Below are positions 12,114 through 23,352 of a stretch of 64,000 bases of DNA, piece by piece. Under the pieces are notes generated by a model. The model ran no database searches. It was not told the DNA's origin and saw nothing but the letters and a program-made list of their open reading frames with translations. How positions within the stretch are numbered: the stretch's first letter is position 1; each line of letters begins with the position of its first letter. The DNA lies in the NCBI GenBank assembly GCA_963920525.1, contig OY986438.1, positions 129,884,420-129,948,419 on the forward strand, read 5' to 3'. Origin of the DNA: Dichetophora obliterata (Eukaryota; Arthropoda; Insecta; Diptera; Sciomyzidae). The translations under genes were made by a program, and so were the position numbers.

Positions 12114-12400
12114 TCAGGGTTGCAGGATTTTTAAAATTTTTTGTTTGGACTTAAGTTTATTTTTTTTATTATATAATATATAATAACATATATATTTTTT
12201 ATGGGCTAGTGCATTTAAAATTTCTTCCATGGTCACTTCCACATGCCTGTGAGCATTCAGAAGAGCTAACCCATTGAGCCTTTCTTCCCCAGTTTTACTT
12301 CTCATGCATGTTTGGAGTCTTCGAAGCTACGAAAATGAGGGTTTGCTTGAAGCGACTGAAACCGGAAAAGTTGCACCAATCTTCAGAAATCGGCTTGTTG
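12114..12400 (-). pseudogene. hAT-2 transposase C-terminal dimerisation domain fragment
   Basis: Read on the minus strand, IGATFPVSVASSKPSFS is followed after one stop by LRRLQTCMRSKTGEERLNGL, then ALLNAHRHVEVTMEEILNAL. This is the characteristic C-terminal end of hAT transposases related to zinc finger MYM-type protein 1-like sequences, where the segment mediates dimerisation and contributes to the active structure. The catalytic core and DNA-binding regions are absent from the element. One in-frame stop (SFS*LRR) shows that even this fragment is decaying. Confidence 0.85.
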
Positions 12401-13195
12401 ATGGATAAATAGCGTATGTATATATAAAAGTTACAGGTCGATTTGTCTGATTCAAGCAATGCCTAAAAATATGGGGTAAAAAATATTTGTCAAAATCAAT
12501 ATATACACTGAAAAAACCATCACGTTATTAAAGTCAACACAATAGCTTTAATACCAGTGCATGATTTTTCATACAAAATTTAAAATAATGTTTCAAGCAG
12601 TTTTTTAACCATTTTTTAACAATATGTTATAAAAAATTTGAAATAAAAATATTTCGTCAAGGTAGGAACAAATTGTTTTCAATATGTCGCCCATTTCACA
12701 TTGAAGTGTTATAACAGTTGCACTGACCATCTCTGATTTGGCTCAAATTTTGTGCTTATATTAGTTTATTGCTTAGAAAACCAAATCCGGAGTTTAAGAT
12801 TTTGAGATTTTTTTCGCGGACCCACAGCCATAACAGGATCTATTTTGAGGCAAATATATTAAACTTTTGAAAAAATTGCAGTTACATATTTCCCAGTTAA
12901 AATTACCCATTATTAATTTCAAAGTTTAATGTCAGCAACAGGTGCTATAATTTTTTTTTTTCATCTTCATTATTTTCATTTTTTTTACGTTCCATTACCT
13001 TTCCAAATATATGAAATGAAAATGTGTTTTTTAAGAGTTCAGAAGTTATGGCGTGAAAACATTTTTAACGAATTCAACTTGCGTTGATATTTATTGTGAA
13101 AAAAACCAAAATACCAAAAAACTTAAACATTTTTTTATGTAAATAAAATAAATTTTTTTTTCACAGTACATTTTTTTCAAAATACAAGTTGTCCT

Positions 13196-13388
13196 TTTTC
13201 TGCCAGTGTCAAGATATTTTGCTCCCAATTTATCTTAAAAAAAAATCAAAGTGCATATTAATAAGATTACGACAACCTTAACTAGTATTATAAGGTTTGG
13301 TCACAATTTTCCTCCACTACGGGGATTTCCCTTATTAAAATGCACTTTGATTTTTTTTTCGAAATATCTTGACACCAGCTGAAAAGAA
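13196..13388. repeat. imperfect inverted repeat inside hAT-2
   Basis: The left arm (ccagtgtcaagatatttt ... aaaaaatcaaagtgcat, about 13,203-13,256) is matched in reverse by the right arm (atgcactttgatttttttt ... aaatatcttgacaccag, about 13,340-13,379). The central 80 bp is not symmetrical. It may be the remains of a small MITE nested in hAT-2, but I see no TSD. Confidence 0.6.
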
Positions 13389-14411
13389 CTCATTTTTTAA
13401 TGCCACCTATCAAAAAGAAGATGCATTTAAAAAAAAATTTATTTTGGAATATTTTTTGTTATATTTACACTGAGAATAAAGACATACTTTAAAATTAAAC
13501 AAAAAATTTAAAAATAGAAATTTAACGCTTTTGCGTTTCTACAAAATAAAATTTAAAAGAAGCGTATTAAATTTTCAGCTAAAAAGTCATTTATTTTTTG
13601 TATAATTCTCTCTTATTATCTTTAATATATCAAAAATGACTTCGCTATCTGATTTTGAATTGAAAAATTATGTGCAGTCGAATCTTTGAAAATAATTGCC
13701 AGATAATTTTTTTTAATCTTTAAAGTGGTTTTACTCATAATTAACATTTAATTAAATCAAAACTAATTTATTACTCTAATGTTAAAAAAATTTAATATTT
13801 TAAGCCGCAATAAGACGCAAACTTCATCGAATGGAGTTAAAATATGCTCTTCGAGGGGTTTCGGGGGTCGCTTATTACGAATATGACGTCGATAACTCGA
13901 AAAAAATTAAAAAATGGTATCGAAAAAATGGCGGTTTAATTTTATTGTTTTTAATTTAAGAACAATATTTTAAAATTATTAAACAAATGTTTTTAAACTG
14001 TAAATGTTTACTGTAAAAATATATTAAAAAACATTGTTTTGAAAAAAAAAACTTTTTTTTTTTGAACTGTAAAAACATTTGAGTTTAAGTTAAATGAAAT
14101 TTTTTCAAGCTTCATTTAAAAAAAATTTATTTAATATGAACACAATTCCATTTAATTTTAACACATATTCCCTCAAAGTACTTAAAAAAAATTTAAATCT
14201 ATATATTATAGTCTTTTCACAATAAATGTTTTAAATTGAGTCTTTTTATTTTTTTTTTTTTTGAATGTGCAATGTCAGCTTAAGATCTTTGTCGTGACCA
14301 TAAACACACAACGGCTGCGATGTTGTGCTGAGTGTTTCTCTCGAAGCTCGTTAAAATTCTTTCATTTAGGGGGGTTCTAACCCTCGAAACACCCCCCTGC
14401 GTACGCGCCTG

Positions 14412-15907
14412 TTCAAGACTGTCACTATTAAAAATGTTTCATGCTCTTGGTTTACAGTAACATGCAGGATGCTATAAAAAAACGAAATAAGTTGCGAAGT
14501 GTATGAAAAAAAATCCCTCATCTAAGAATTGGGAAAGCTATAAATTGGCTAGAAATGCCTCAGTTTCAATTATAATTATTAGGCCGTCTAAAACAAGATA
14601 TTGCTGCACTAAGCTGGAAGCATCTCTTTCTCCTAAGGTTCTATGGAGAAACCTTAAAAAGCTTGCCATCGGTGATAGGAAAACTTCTGATTGTCCGGTT
14701 GATCCTGACGTTCTTAATGAATATTTTCTTTCCAACAACACATGTTCTTTGCTTTCACACAACACGCTTTCAGTTTTCCAATGTGACAGAGGATGGCGTA
14801 GCACAGTTTTTAATGAAAATAAAATCGAATGCGGTTGATGCAGATAGTATAAGTATAAAATTTTTTAAAATAATTCTACCTTATAGTTTGTGCCCTATTA
14901 CTCATATAGTCAATCATTGCTTCGTTACTTCTTCCTTTCCTGATACTTGGAAAGCTGCAGTAATAACGCCTGTAGCGCAAAAATCATCAGCCTGTGAACC
15001 GAAATATTTCAGAGCAAAAGCTGGTCTGCAGTGGTGTCCCTCAAGGGTCAGTTCTTGGACCCCTTCTTTTTTCAGTATTCATCAATGACATTTTTAATAG
15101 TTGCACATACGCGTCAAGAGATGCTTACGCTGATGATGTTCAAGTATACGTGCCTAGAAAAACAAACCTCTTGGGAGATTTGGTATGCAAGCTAAAGACC
15201 TGTGAAGACCTGTGCTGCATAAGCCAATGGGCTATCAAAAATTATCTTCAGTTAAATGTTCTAAAATCATATGTGGTGCCTATTTCCAAAGAGAAAATAA
15301 AATTTACGGATATCCCAGAACTGTCAATTTGTGACAAAAACCTAGAACTTGTCTGCAGTGTTCGAAGTCTTGGCTTTAACATTAATTCCTCTCTTACCTG
15401 CACAGATCATATAAACGATGAGGTCCGTAAAATAGACTTCATACTGCGGTATCTTAGACTATCAGCCAAGTATACATCAATTGATACCAGACGCAAACTT
15501 ATTGTTCTGCTGGTCATTCCTGTAATTGCTTATGCTAAACTTGTCTACAGCAAGTTTGATTCACAATAACAACATAAATTACAAGTTGCGTTCAATCATG
15601 CTACACGCTATGTTTATAGGCTTCGTAGATATGATCACCCAGCTATTTTTAGAAATGGTAAACTTGGCTGTAGCATTATAAGCTACCTCAATGCCAGGCA
15701 TTGCATTTTTTGAACAAACTTATCCAGTCCAGAACACCAAACTATCTTTTAGTCGTCAAGAAGACAAATTCTTATTACACCATGTCTTAATTTTCTAAAC
15801 TCTACGCGACTATTTTTATTAACGCGTTTGTTAAAGAATATGGAACTCATTATCGAGTCATTAAAAATGCCATACTAGACAATTTTGCGTCACAAAACAT
15901 TTAAGAA
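14412..15907 (+). pseudogene. LINE-2 reverse transcriptase and C-terminal region (3' part)
   Basis: After the hAT-2 insert the linker between endonuclease and RT resumes (TIKNVSCSWF, NPSSKNWESYKLARNA). RT N-terminal sequence follows (NAVDADSISIKFFKIILP, FPDTWKAAVITPV). Near 14,995-15,010 the sequence jumps to SGVPQGSVLGPLLFSVFIND, so roughly the fingers region between the P-rich motif and motif B is deleted. The YADD box is present (DAYADDVQVYV, near 15,120-15,155), followed by thumb sequence ending in a stop at 15,567-15,569 (KFDSQ*). The C-terminal tail continues with several stops to about 15,900 (NHATRYVYRLRRYDHPAIFR). It is non-functional. Confidence 0.78.
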
Positions 15908-16226
15908 GTGAATAAACAGCTTCCTAACTCTTTTCCTTTTTAATTATTTTTAATTATCTTTTTTCTACTAATCATTTCCTGTTCTCAGTTTATTTTTTCT
16001 CTTCTTTTTGTTCCTTTTACCTTTCTTCTCTTTAATAAAAAAAAAAAAAAAATTCTATTTGTATGTTAATTAATGTTAATATTTATTACGGTCTGTTAGT
16101 GTTAATTTAATTTAAGTTTTTTTTCTAATTATATCAAATGTTACTTGTTATTCAGCTTTGTACTATGAAAGAACATAGTTCTTATTGAACATTAATAAAT
16201 AAAGGCGAATAAATAAATAAATAAAA

Positions 16227-16681
16227 GAGATGGGAAGTTTTTATGTGAGCGGGTCATGACGGCAAAGAGTGTCTGGAAATCTTTTTGTTGTTATAGAAAA
16301 ATTTGTCTGCGTACTCTCATTATTTTTTCATTATTTATTTTGTGTTAATACAATATGTAAAATAAGGATTTGCTTATTTTAAATTAATCTTGAATGTGGT
16401 TTTACATTTTTTTTTTTAAATAACAGTAAAATTCAAAATAGATAGTTATATTGTTTTTATTGAGAAAAAAGTGGCCCTAAGATTGAACCAAAATCAGCCC
16501 AATGCCATTAATTTAAACTGAAATGTGTGCTAAAAAAAATCTTACATGAAATCACAACTCTTAGAGAACTTTCACGATGAGGTATTATCATCTTTTTCAA
16601 GAAATATATAGATACTAGCAGGCCGTAGCTGTCCGCGGCTTTTTTATCTATCTCCATAAGACCTTTATCGATAAAATAGTA
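16227..16681. other. spacer between LINE-2 tail and satellite region
   Basis: No gene. The string actagcaggccgtagctgtc near 16,615 resembles sequence found near the ends of degenerate insect repeats but cannot be assigned. Confidence 0.5.
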
Positions 16682-16740
16682 TTGATATTAGAGTGGATCA
16701 ATTGTTTTCCTTCCCTAATTGATTCCATTACTTCATATAA
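16682..16740. repeat. left copy of a ~58-bp direct repeat flanking the satellite block
   Basis: The segment beginning gatattagagtggatcaatt and ending attacttcatataa recurs almost identically at 21,167-21,225, with a single base difference (gattccatt versus gatttcatt). The left copy stands immediately before the satellite block and the right copy immediately after it. Each copy contains a small inverted pair, ggatcaatt and aattgattcc. Confidence 0.85.
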
Positions 16741-17460
16741 GAGATATAGATATAGATAAAGATAAAGATATAGATATAGATATAGTTATAGTTATAGTTA
16801 TTTTTATAGTTATAGTTATAGTCATAGTTATAGTTATAGTTATAGTTATAGTTACAGTTACAGTTACAGTTATAGTTATTGTTATAGTTATAGTTATAGT
16901 TATAGTTATAGTTATAGTTATAGTTATAGTTATAGTTATAGTTATAGTTATAGTTATAGCTATAGTTATAGTTATAGTTATAGTTATAGTTATAGTTATA
17001 GTTATAGTTATAGTTATAGTTATAGTTATAGTTATAGTTATAGTTATAGTTATAGTTATAGTTATAGTTATAGTTATAGTTATAGTTATAGTTGTAGTTA
17101 TAGTTATAGTTATAGTTATAGTTATAGTTATAGTTATAGTTACAGTTACAGTTACAGTTACAGTTACAGTTACAGTTATAGTTATATTTATAGTCATAGT
17201 TATAGTTATAGTTATAGTTATAGTCATAGTTATAGTTATAGTTATAGTTATAGTTATAGTTATAGTTATAGTTATAGTTATCGTTATAGTTATAGTTATA
17301 GTTATAGTTATAGTTATAGTTATAGTTATAGTTATAGTTATAGTTATAGTTATAGTTATAGTTATAGTTATAGTTATAGTTATAGTTATAGTTATAGTTA
17401 TAGTTATAGTTATAGTTATAGTTATAGTTATAGTTATAGTTATAGTTATAGTTATAGTTA
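16741..17460. repeat. long hexanucleotide array (TTATAG)n, left block
   Basis: About 40 bp of gatata/gataaa repeats open the block, followed by more than 110 units of ttatag. Variant units include ttacag (clusters near 16,855-16,880 and 17,140-17,175), ttcatag-type and tttttatag. The clustering of ttacag variants suggests local expansion by slippage or unequal exchange. Because six is a multiple of three, all frames lacking a stop read through as Val-Ile or Thr-Ile polymers; these are not proteins. Confidence 0.95.
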
Positions 17461-17629
17461 ATGTTACCAACTATACTTACTTTGTAAGTATCATACTTAT
17501 TTTCAGCTTCATATACTTACTAAAATTCCATGCTTATAAGTATACTTACTTTTAAGATTTATACTTATTCATGCTTACTTTTCAGCTGTGGTTGAACTTT
17601 TGCTTCCAAAACCATAAAAAGTTTGGAAA

Positions 17630-17842
17630 TTGGAGTCAACAGCGTTAAAAATACAGACACTGGAGTCAATTTTATTTGCAAAAAATAATATTGAATACAG
17701 CTGTATCGAATTTTACAAACTTTTAAAGACAAGACTTGACATATTAAACAACATTTCCAGCCAAGACAAATACGATTCCAAGCAAAAAGAAAACAAACCA
17801 GTTAATATAGCACGTCAATTTAGTGACAGTGATTGCGAATAA
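17630..17842 (+). other. short open frame, unrecognised (70 codons)
   Basis: The stretch is open from a TTG at 17,630 to a stop at 17,840-17,842, with no ATG at its start and an upstream in-frame stop near 17,618. Composition is coding-like and polar (KTRLDILNNISSQDKYDSKQ, ending FSDSDCE). It may be the tail of a transposon ORF whose upstream part was lost. No motif identifies a function, and it may be chance. Confidence 0.25.
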
Positions 17843-17873
17843 TGATAACTTTGCTTTGATCTCTGTACACATT

Positions 17874-18427
17874 TTAGGCTGGGTCGATAGGGGCCATAAG
17901 AGTGCAATTTACCGTATCACATCTTCAATTTTGTGAATTTTTTCTTTAGGAATTTTTTTCCAAAAATGTTTGTATATAAACATTTAGAACAGATAGAGCA
18001 ATGCTATAGAACAATAAAATAAGTTCAAGATTTTTGACCATCACGGCTGAACCACAAAAGCTATCCACCTTATATTCACATGTGTTTGTGTGGTCCTCCG
18101 AAATTTTTTTTATTTAGATCCCTTAGGTGGCGCTGTGGTCGATTTTTATAGGTTTATAAATACAATTTTTTTTAAAAAATCTACCTAGGGGGATCAAAAA
18201 AACCAAAAACGATAAATTTTTGTATTAAAACGTATCAATGTGAGAAAGTTGAATCTGGCATCAGTTTTATACAAAATTTTTGAAATAAAATTCCTAAAGA
18301 AAAAGTTCACAAAATTGAAGATGTGATAGGGTAAAGTGCACCCCTATCTCCCCTTTTTTTAATAAATTTTCATGCCCGATCCAAAAATCCCCCAGGCAAC
18401 ATAGGCTTGCAAATCGACCCAGCCTTA
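17874..18427. mobile_element. Harbinger-like MITE with TTA target duplication
   Basis: The element (17,877-18,424, 548 bp) starts ggctgggtcgat and ends atcgacccagcc, with tta on both outer sides (17,874-17,876 and 18,425-18,427). Beyond the terminal 12 bp the arms continue as a long imperfect inverted repeat of about 100 bp (tatcacatcttcaattttgt on the left against acaaaattgaagatgtgata on the right). A 3-bp TTA duplication is typical of PIF/Harbinger elements. No transposase is encoded. One unit of the repeat seen at 6.8-7.2 kb lies in its middle. Confidence 0.78.
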
Positions 18428-18760
18428 TTCATTTGAATCTGATTTTTATTTTATTTTTATTTCCCTACTTTGAAAGTACGTATTACTTTTACCTTTTTTA
18501 TTTTTTTTTTCAAACTATTTTATACATATGAAATATACCCAACGGACCATATGCGAATGTTTTGCGTAAAGTGATAGTTTTGAGTTCGTTTTCGGAAAGA
18601 AATTTTTTTTGTTGTAAATTTTTGTTTTTATTTTTTAATTTGTGTGATCAATATTCTTGATAGAGAAGATTAAATTCGTGAAAATTTATTCCATAACAAA
18701 ATGTTAATTATTAAAAAGTGCATTTCTATAGTTCGTTTCTTAACTCATTTTCGAAAAAAA

Positions 18761-19005
18761 GGTTCGTTTTTGAGAGACAATTCAGTCCGGCGAATGAGTT
18801 AAAGTTAAAAATTGTTAATGTATGAGTGCCGAAAAATAACTTTTCAATAGCTTTTTTCAACTCGTTTCCGAACAAAAAAATTGACAGTTGATGATTATTT
18901 TATTAACTCACTACTGAAGAAAAAAAGGTTCGCTTTTGAGAGGCATTTTAGTCCGACGAATGAGTCCAAAAGGGTTAATTTATGAGTGTCGAAAATGAAT
19001 TTTAC
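18761..19005. repeat. two-copy ~166-bp tandem duplication
   Basis: ggttcgtttttgagagacaa at 18,761 and ggttcgcttttgagaggcat at 18,927 begin two diverged copies that both continue through gtccg(g/a)cgaatgagt and ttatgagtg(c/t)cgaaaa. They share roughly four bases in five by eye. There is no coding potential. Confidence 0.65.
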
Positions 19006-19360
19006 TACCCGAAAAACTTCATAAATGAATTAAAACAAAGATAGTTTTGGTTCACTAGGTATATGAACTGCAAATATATAAAATTAATTTTTTTTTATCT
19101 GAAGAATTTTTGTTTTAGTTAGAGTGCTTACACAAAACTTTTCGAAAAGAACAAAAAGAGGGCGTGACAAGACTTACGGAATATTGTGGGTTCTATTAGT
19201 TCTTATACTAATAAATAATATAAAGAAAATATTAAAATTTTTTTTCTAAGGTGATATACTTACTTATACTTATTTTTAAAAATTATACTTACAAATACTT
19301 ACTTTTCAGTGTTCTAAGTAGCAAATATACTTATTTTTTAATAACATGAGTTGGTAGCAT

Positions 19361-21010
19361 TAGTTATAGTTATAGTTATAGTTATAGTTATAGTTATAGT
19401 TACAGTTATAGTTATAGTTATAGTTATAGTTATAGTTATAGTTATAGTTATAGTTATAGTTATAGTTATAGTTATAGTTATAGTTATAGTTATAGTTATA
19501 GTTATAGTTATAGTTATAGTTATAGTTATAGTTATAGTTATAGTTATAGTTATAGTCATAGTTATAGTTATAGTTATAGTTATAGTTATAGTTATAGTTA
19601 TAGTTATAGTTATAGTTATAGTTATAGTTATAGTTATAGTTATAGTTATAGTTATAGTTATAGTTATAGTTATAGTTATAGTTATAGTTATAGTTATAGT
19701 TATAGTTATAGTTATAGTTATAGTTATAGTTATAGTTATAGTTATAGTTATAGTTATAGTTATAGTTATAGTTATAGTTATAGTTATAGTTATAGTTATA
19801 GTTATAGTTATAGTTATAGTTATAGTTATAGTTATAGTTATAGTTATAGTTATAGTTATAGTTATAGTTATAGTTATAGTTATAGTTATAGTTATAGTTA
19901 TAGTTATAGTTATAGTTATAGTTATAGTTATAGTTATAGTTATAGTTATAGTTATAGTTATAGTTATAGTTATAGTTATAGTTATAGTTATAGTTATAGT
20001 TATAGTTATAGTTATAGTTATAGTTATAGTTATAGTTATAGTTATAGTTATAGTTATAGTTATAGTTATAGTTATAGTTATAGTTATAGTTATAGTTATA
20101 GTTATAGTTATAGTTATAGTTATAGTTATAGTTATAGTTATAGTTATAGTTATAGTTATAGTTATAGTTATAGTTATAGTTATAGTTATAGTTATAGTTA
20201 TAGTTATAGTTATAGTTATAGTTATAGTTATAGTTATAGTTATAGTTATAGTTATAGTTATAGTTATAGTTATAGTTATAGTTATAGTTATAGTTATAGT
20301 TATAGTTATAGTTATAGTTATAGTTATAGTTATAGTTATAGTTATAGTTATAGTTATAGTTATAGTTATAGTTATAGTTATAGTTATAGTTATAGTTATA
20401 GTTATAGTTATAGTTATAGTTATAGTTATAGTTATAGTTATAGTTATAGTTATAGTTATAGTTATAGTTATAGTTATAGTTATAGTTATAGTTATAGTTA
20501 TAGTTATAGTTATAGTTATAGTTATAGTTATAGTTATAGTTATAGTTATAGTTATAGTTATAGTTATAGTTATAGTTATAGTTATAGTTATAGTTATAGT
20601 TATAGTTATAGTTATAGTTATAGTTATAGTTATAGTTATAGTTATAGTTATAGTTATAGTTATAGTTATAGTTATAGTTATAGTTATAGTTATAGTTATA
20701 GTTATAGTTATAGTTATAGTTATAGTTATAGTTATAGTTATAGTTATAGTTATAGTTATAGTTATAGTTATAGTTATAGTTATAGTTATAGTTATAGTTA
20801 TAGTTATAGTTATAGTTATAGTTATAGTTATAGTTATAGTTATAGTTATAGTTATAGTTATAGTTATAGTTATAGTTATAGTTATAGTTATAGTTATAGT
20901 TATAGTTATAGTTATAGTTATAGTTATAGTTATAGTTATAGTTATAGTTATAGTTATAGTTATAGTTATAGTTATAGTTATAGTTATAGTTATAGTTATA
21001 GTTATTGTTA
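19361..21010. repeat. very long, nearly pure (TTATAG)n array, right block
   Basis: About 1.65 kb, near 270 units, of ttatag with only two early variants (ttacag at about 19,400 and tcatag at about 19,556) before a degenerate end near 21,005. It is much purer than the left block, which suggests recent expansion or homogenisation, or collapse and misassembly in the assembly. The open frame through it is an artefact of the hexamer. Confidence 0.95.
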
Positions 21011-21029
21011 TAGGTATAATTATAGTTTA

Positions 21030-21160
21030 GTTATAGATGTAGATATAGGTATAGATATAGATATAAATATAGATATAGATATAGATATAGATATAGATAT
21101 AGATATAGATATAGATATAGATATAGATATAGATATAGATATAGATATAAATATAGATAT
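21030..21160. repeat. (GATATA)n array closing the satellite block
   Basis: About 20 units of gatata follow the TTATAG block; the same unit opens the left block at 16,741-16,784. The satellite region is therefore bounded on both outer sides by GATATA repeats and then by the 58-bp direct repeat. Confidence 0.9.
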
Positions 21161-21166
21161 GGTATC

Positions 21167-21225
21167 GATATTAGAGTGGATCAATTGTTTTCCTTCCCTA
21201 ATTGATTTCATTACTTCATATAAAA
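21167..21225. repeat. right copy of the ~58-bp direct repeat
   Basis: It is nearly identical to 16,682-16,740 and in the same orientation. See the left copy for the shared sequence. Confidence 0.85.
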
Positions 21226-21839
21226 AAAAATTTTTTTTAAATCCTTTTAGTCCATTATTGTAAGTTTTCGCTTCTGTAAAATTTACTCTTTAAATAAGTT
21301 GCAAAACTGTTTGTTAAAATCATAAGTTTTTGTAGTGCTTTTTGAATAAAATTCGTGTATACCTTTGGACTCATCAAGTTACTTATACATCAGAGTGAAT
21401 ACACATACAGAGCCAAACAGAATGTAAATACTATTAAAAAATTAAAATTTAAGAAAAAATATTTCTATGTAATTTTCTACATATTCTACTTAGTAAGCTT
21501 AATAAATGTGCTGGTAGCTGTTTAAACTCATTCAATCGATATGTTTCAAAATCAAACAAATCTAGGAATTGCATTTTACTAGTTCATTTTTATTATGAAT
21601 GCGAAGAAGCAATTAATTGAAGCGGAAAATGTAATTTATCCAAATTGTTTGTTTTTAGTTGCAATAATTTAAATTTATTTGTAATTTATAGTAGTGTAAT
21701 TTATTGTGTTTTGAGCAACAACAACAACTACCGAAAATTTGTTCAGTTATCAATTAGTGAAGTTATACAAGGTTTTAAGAATCATTTGCTAATTAAATGT
21801 TAGTAAATTATGTAAATATATAATTTTAATAATAACAAA

Positions 21840-22010
21840 TACAGATCACAACTTAATCTCTCAAAGACTTCTGAAGAGGAAATGTAGCGATTTCTGAAAC
21901 AGACTGGCTAGTCAGCTAAAGTGATTGACTCTATTCAGAGTTGTTGTTGTTGTTGTTGTTGTTGCTGCCTTCTTAAAAACTTACTTGATGATTTAATAGA
22001 TCATAAGATT
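21840..22010 (+). repeat. CAACAA/GTTGTT interspersed repeat, copy A
   Basis: The order tctcaaagacttctgaagag, ctgaaacagactggctagtc, gtgattgactctattcagag, then (gtt)n and ccttcttaaaaact matches the right arm of the fold-back element at 29,793-30,127 and, reversed, the copy at 57,545-57,720. It is a mobile or amplified repeat of about 170-190 bp without coding capacity. Confidence 0.75.
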
Positions 22011-23352
22011 AATAACCTAATTAATACTGATAAAATAAATAGTTATTAAATTGTGAAACTTTTTCTTGGAACTTGGAATTTAGGAACCCTTTAAATTTGT
22101 ATCTAGAAATGATTCTCGCTGTAGTTGTACATTAGAAATATACAACTAAAACTTCGTCCTTACTTTATCTTCGCACATTCATAGTTTTAGCCATTTATAA
22201 ATAACTTTTTGAAGTAAACAATTTACAAAAAATTGTAATCAGGTAAAAGAGCGTGCAACTGAGTGTGGAGAGAGATTGAGAGAAAAAACTCCATGTTAAA
22301 TAACAAGCTGAACATGCTGAAGGTGGTCATTGAATCTGCTTTTACAAAAAAAAAAAGTAACAACCAAAAATTGTTTTTATACAAACTTTCCATGTTTAGC
22401 TTTAAAAAACTAATATCAATATAGACAAAAGGGTGTATCGAAATAAATTTTTTTTCGAATTTAAGAGGCTTAAGAGATCTAAGAGGTTTCAAAAGTTGCA
22501 TATGGTGGTCAAGATCTCCCAAAAAATTTAGAACGAAATAAGAATCTCTTCCTCTCCCGCAAGGACGAAGTTTGTTTTTTGAGAAAAGAAAAACGGTAAA
22601 AAATAACGATCTCATAATGCTATAATTTTTGTAAGAAAAACTACATTTGTCTTAAAGCAAATGTAAATATAGACTTTAACTAACAATATTTTGGCAAACA
22701 CGATGCCACCCTTGGTTTTTCCACAGTGTCCTGTACGAAGAATATTCGAATCTAAATGTACTCTCGAGATAGCACAAAACTTTTAATTGTTATCTGATTG
22801 TCTAAATTTTGGTGATATTAGTGTTTATATTTGATTGCTGTGTTAACGTTTTCCTTTAACTTGGCAAATTAATAGTTTGCATATTTTTCGCTTATGCATT
22901 TTTCTGTTTTGGAGAACTTGGATATACTTATATATATATATATATACTTAGTAAACAAATGTACTAGAATTTAGTCTATATTGTATTAAAAAATAATTCA
23001 GAATTGTTGTAAAATTTAAACCAAAAAGCTAAAAAGAATGCTGTAATATTTTTATTGTACTTAAATTTAAAGCAATGAGCTAAAAGAGAAAAAGTAATTC
23101 ATTTGGTTTAAATTTTAGCACAGTAGAGTTTTAATTATGAGTTCGTATTTGCAAAGTTTAAAAAATGCAGTATTATTTTAGCTGGACTAAAATTTAAATC
23201 AAGATTTAAGAAAGCGATAGCTTCTTAGTCTCTATTAATATCTTTATCACTATGACTATGATAACCTCTATTACTATAACTATCATTGTTACTATTATTA
23301 TCACTTTCACTATTAATATTACTGCCTCTCTCACTTTAATCATGACTAACCG

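Larger units (their letters stand above)
12082..14419 (-). mobile_element. hAT-2 DNA transposon inserted in LINE-2, 8-bp TSD, deletion derivative
   Basis: The insert spans 12,090-14,411 (2322 bp) and is flanked by the perfect 8-bp repeat ttcaagac at 12,082-12,089 and 14,412-14,419. The ends read inward are caggcgcgtacccag and caggcgcgtacgcag, 14 of 15 identical. Removing the insert and one TSD copy restores the LINE reading frame (VPFKTVTIKN), which confirms the borders. The only transposase sequence left is a minus-strand C-terminus next to the left end; the rest is AT-rich filler with an inverted repeat near 13.2-13.4 kb. It is thus a non-autonomous derivative of a hAT element of the zinc finger MYM-type 1-like group, judged from the C-terminal motif. 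Next to the right end, ggggggttctaaccctcg forms part of a G/C-rich subterminal segment. Confidence 0.92.
11586..16226 (+). mobile_element. LINE-2: 5'-truncated Jockey-like retrotransposon, split by hAT-2
   Basis: The element starts inside the endonuclease (VYNPSKSNTFDAYFSEI near 11,589, then YGDFNFNLL), so it is 5'-truncated, as is typical for LINEs. It is interrupted between 12,090 and 14,411 by hAT-2 and continues on the far side with FKTVTIKNVSCSWF. The RT with YADD follows, then a 3' tail ending in repeated aataaataaat at about 16,194-16,226. Several frameshifts, an internal RT deletion and stops show it is dead. LINE-3 (34.4 kb) and LINE-4 (54.7 kb) are relatives: the three share the same RT style (YADDVQVYV, YADDIQLYL, YADDIQIYL). 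Confidence 0.82.
17461..19360. other. 1.9-kb unique island between two (TTATAG)n arrays
   Basis: The island is bordered by taatgttaccaact (left) and agttggtagcatta (right), which are reverse complements of each other with one difference. Next to both borders the short motif atacttactt or atacttattt recurs in the same orientation (about eight times at 17,470-17,585 and six times at 19,255-19,335). Inside lie a small open frame (17,630-17,842), a Harbinger-like MITE (17,877-18,424) and a tandem duplication (18,761-19,005). The arrangement could be a transposon whose ends lie in or next to the hexamer arrays, or a unique segment caught between expanding arrays. Confidence 0.6.

Noticed and set aside
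16719..17555. Long open frame encoding Val-Ile repeats (and Thr-Ile on the other strand)
   Set aside because: It is the direct consequence of a stop-free hexanucleotide array; no flanking coding sequence or motif supports a protein.
19351..21030. 559-codon Val-Ile open frame
   Set aside because: Same reason: a (TTATAG)n array without a stop in this frame.
22223..22615. 130-codon minus-strand frame
   Set aside because: Phe/Leu-rich from AT-rich DNA, with no motif or neighbouring exon.
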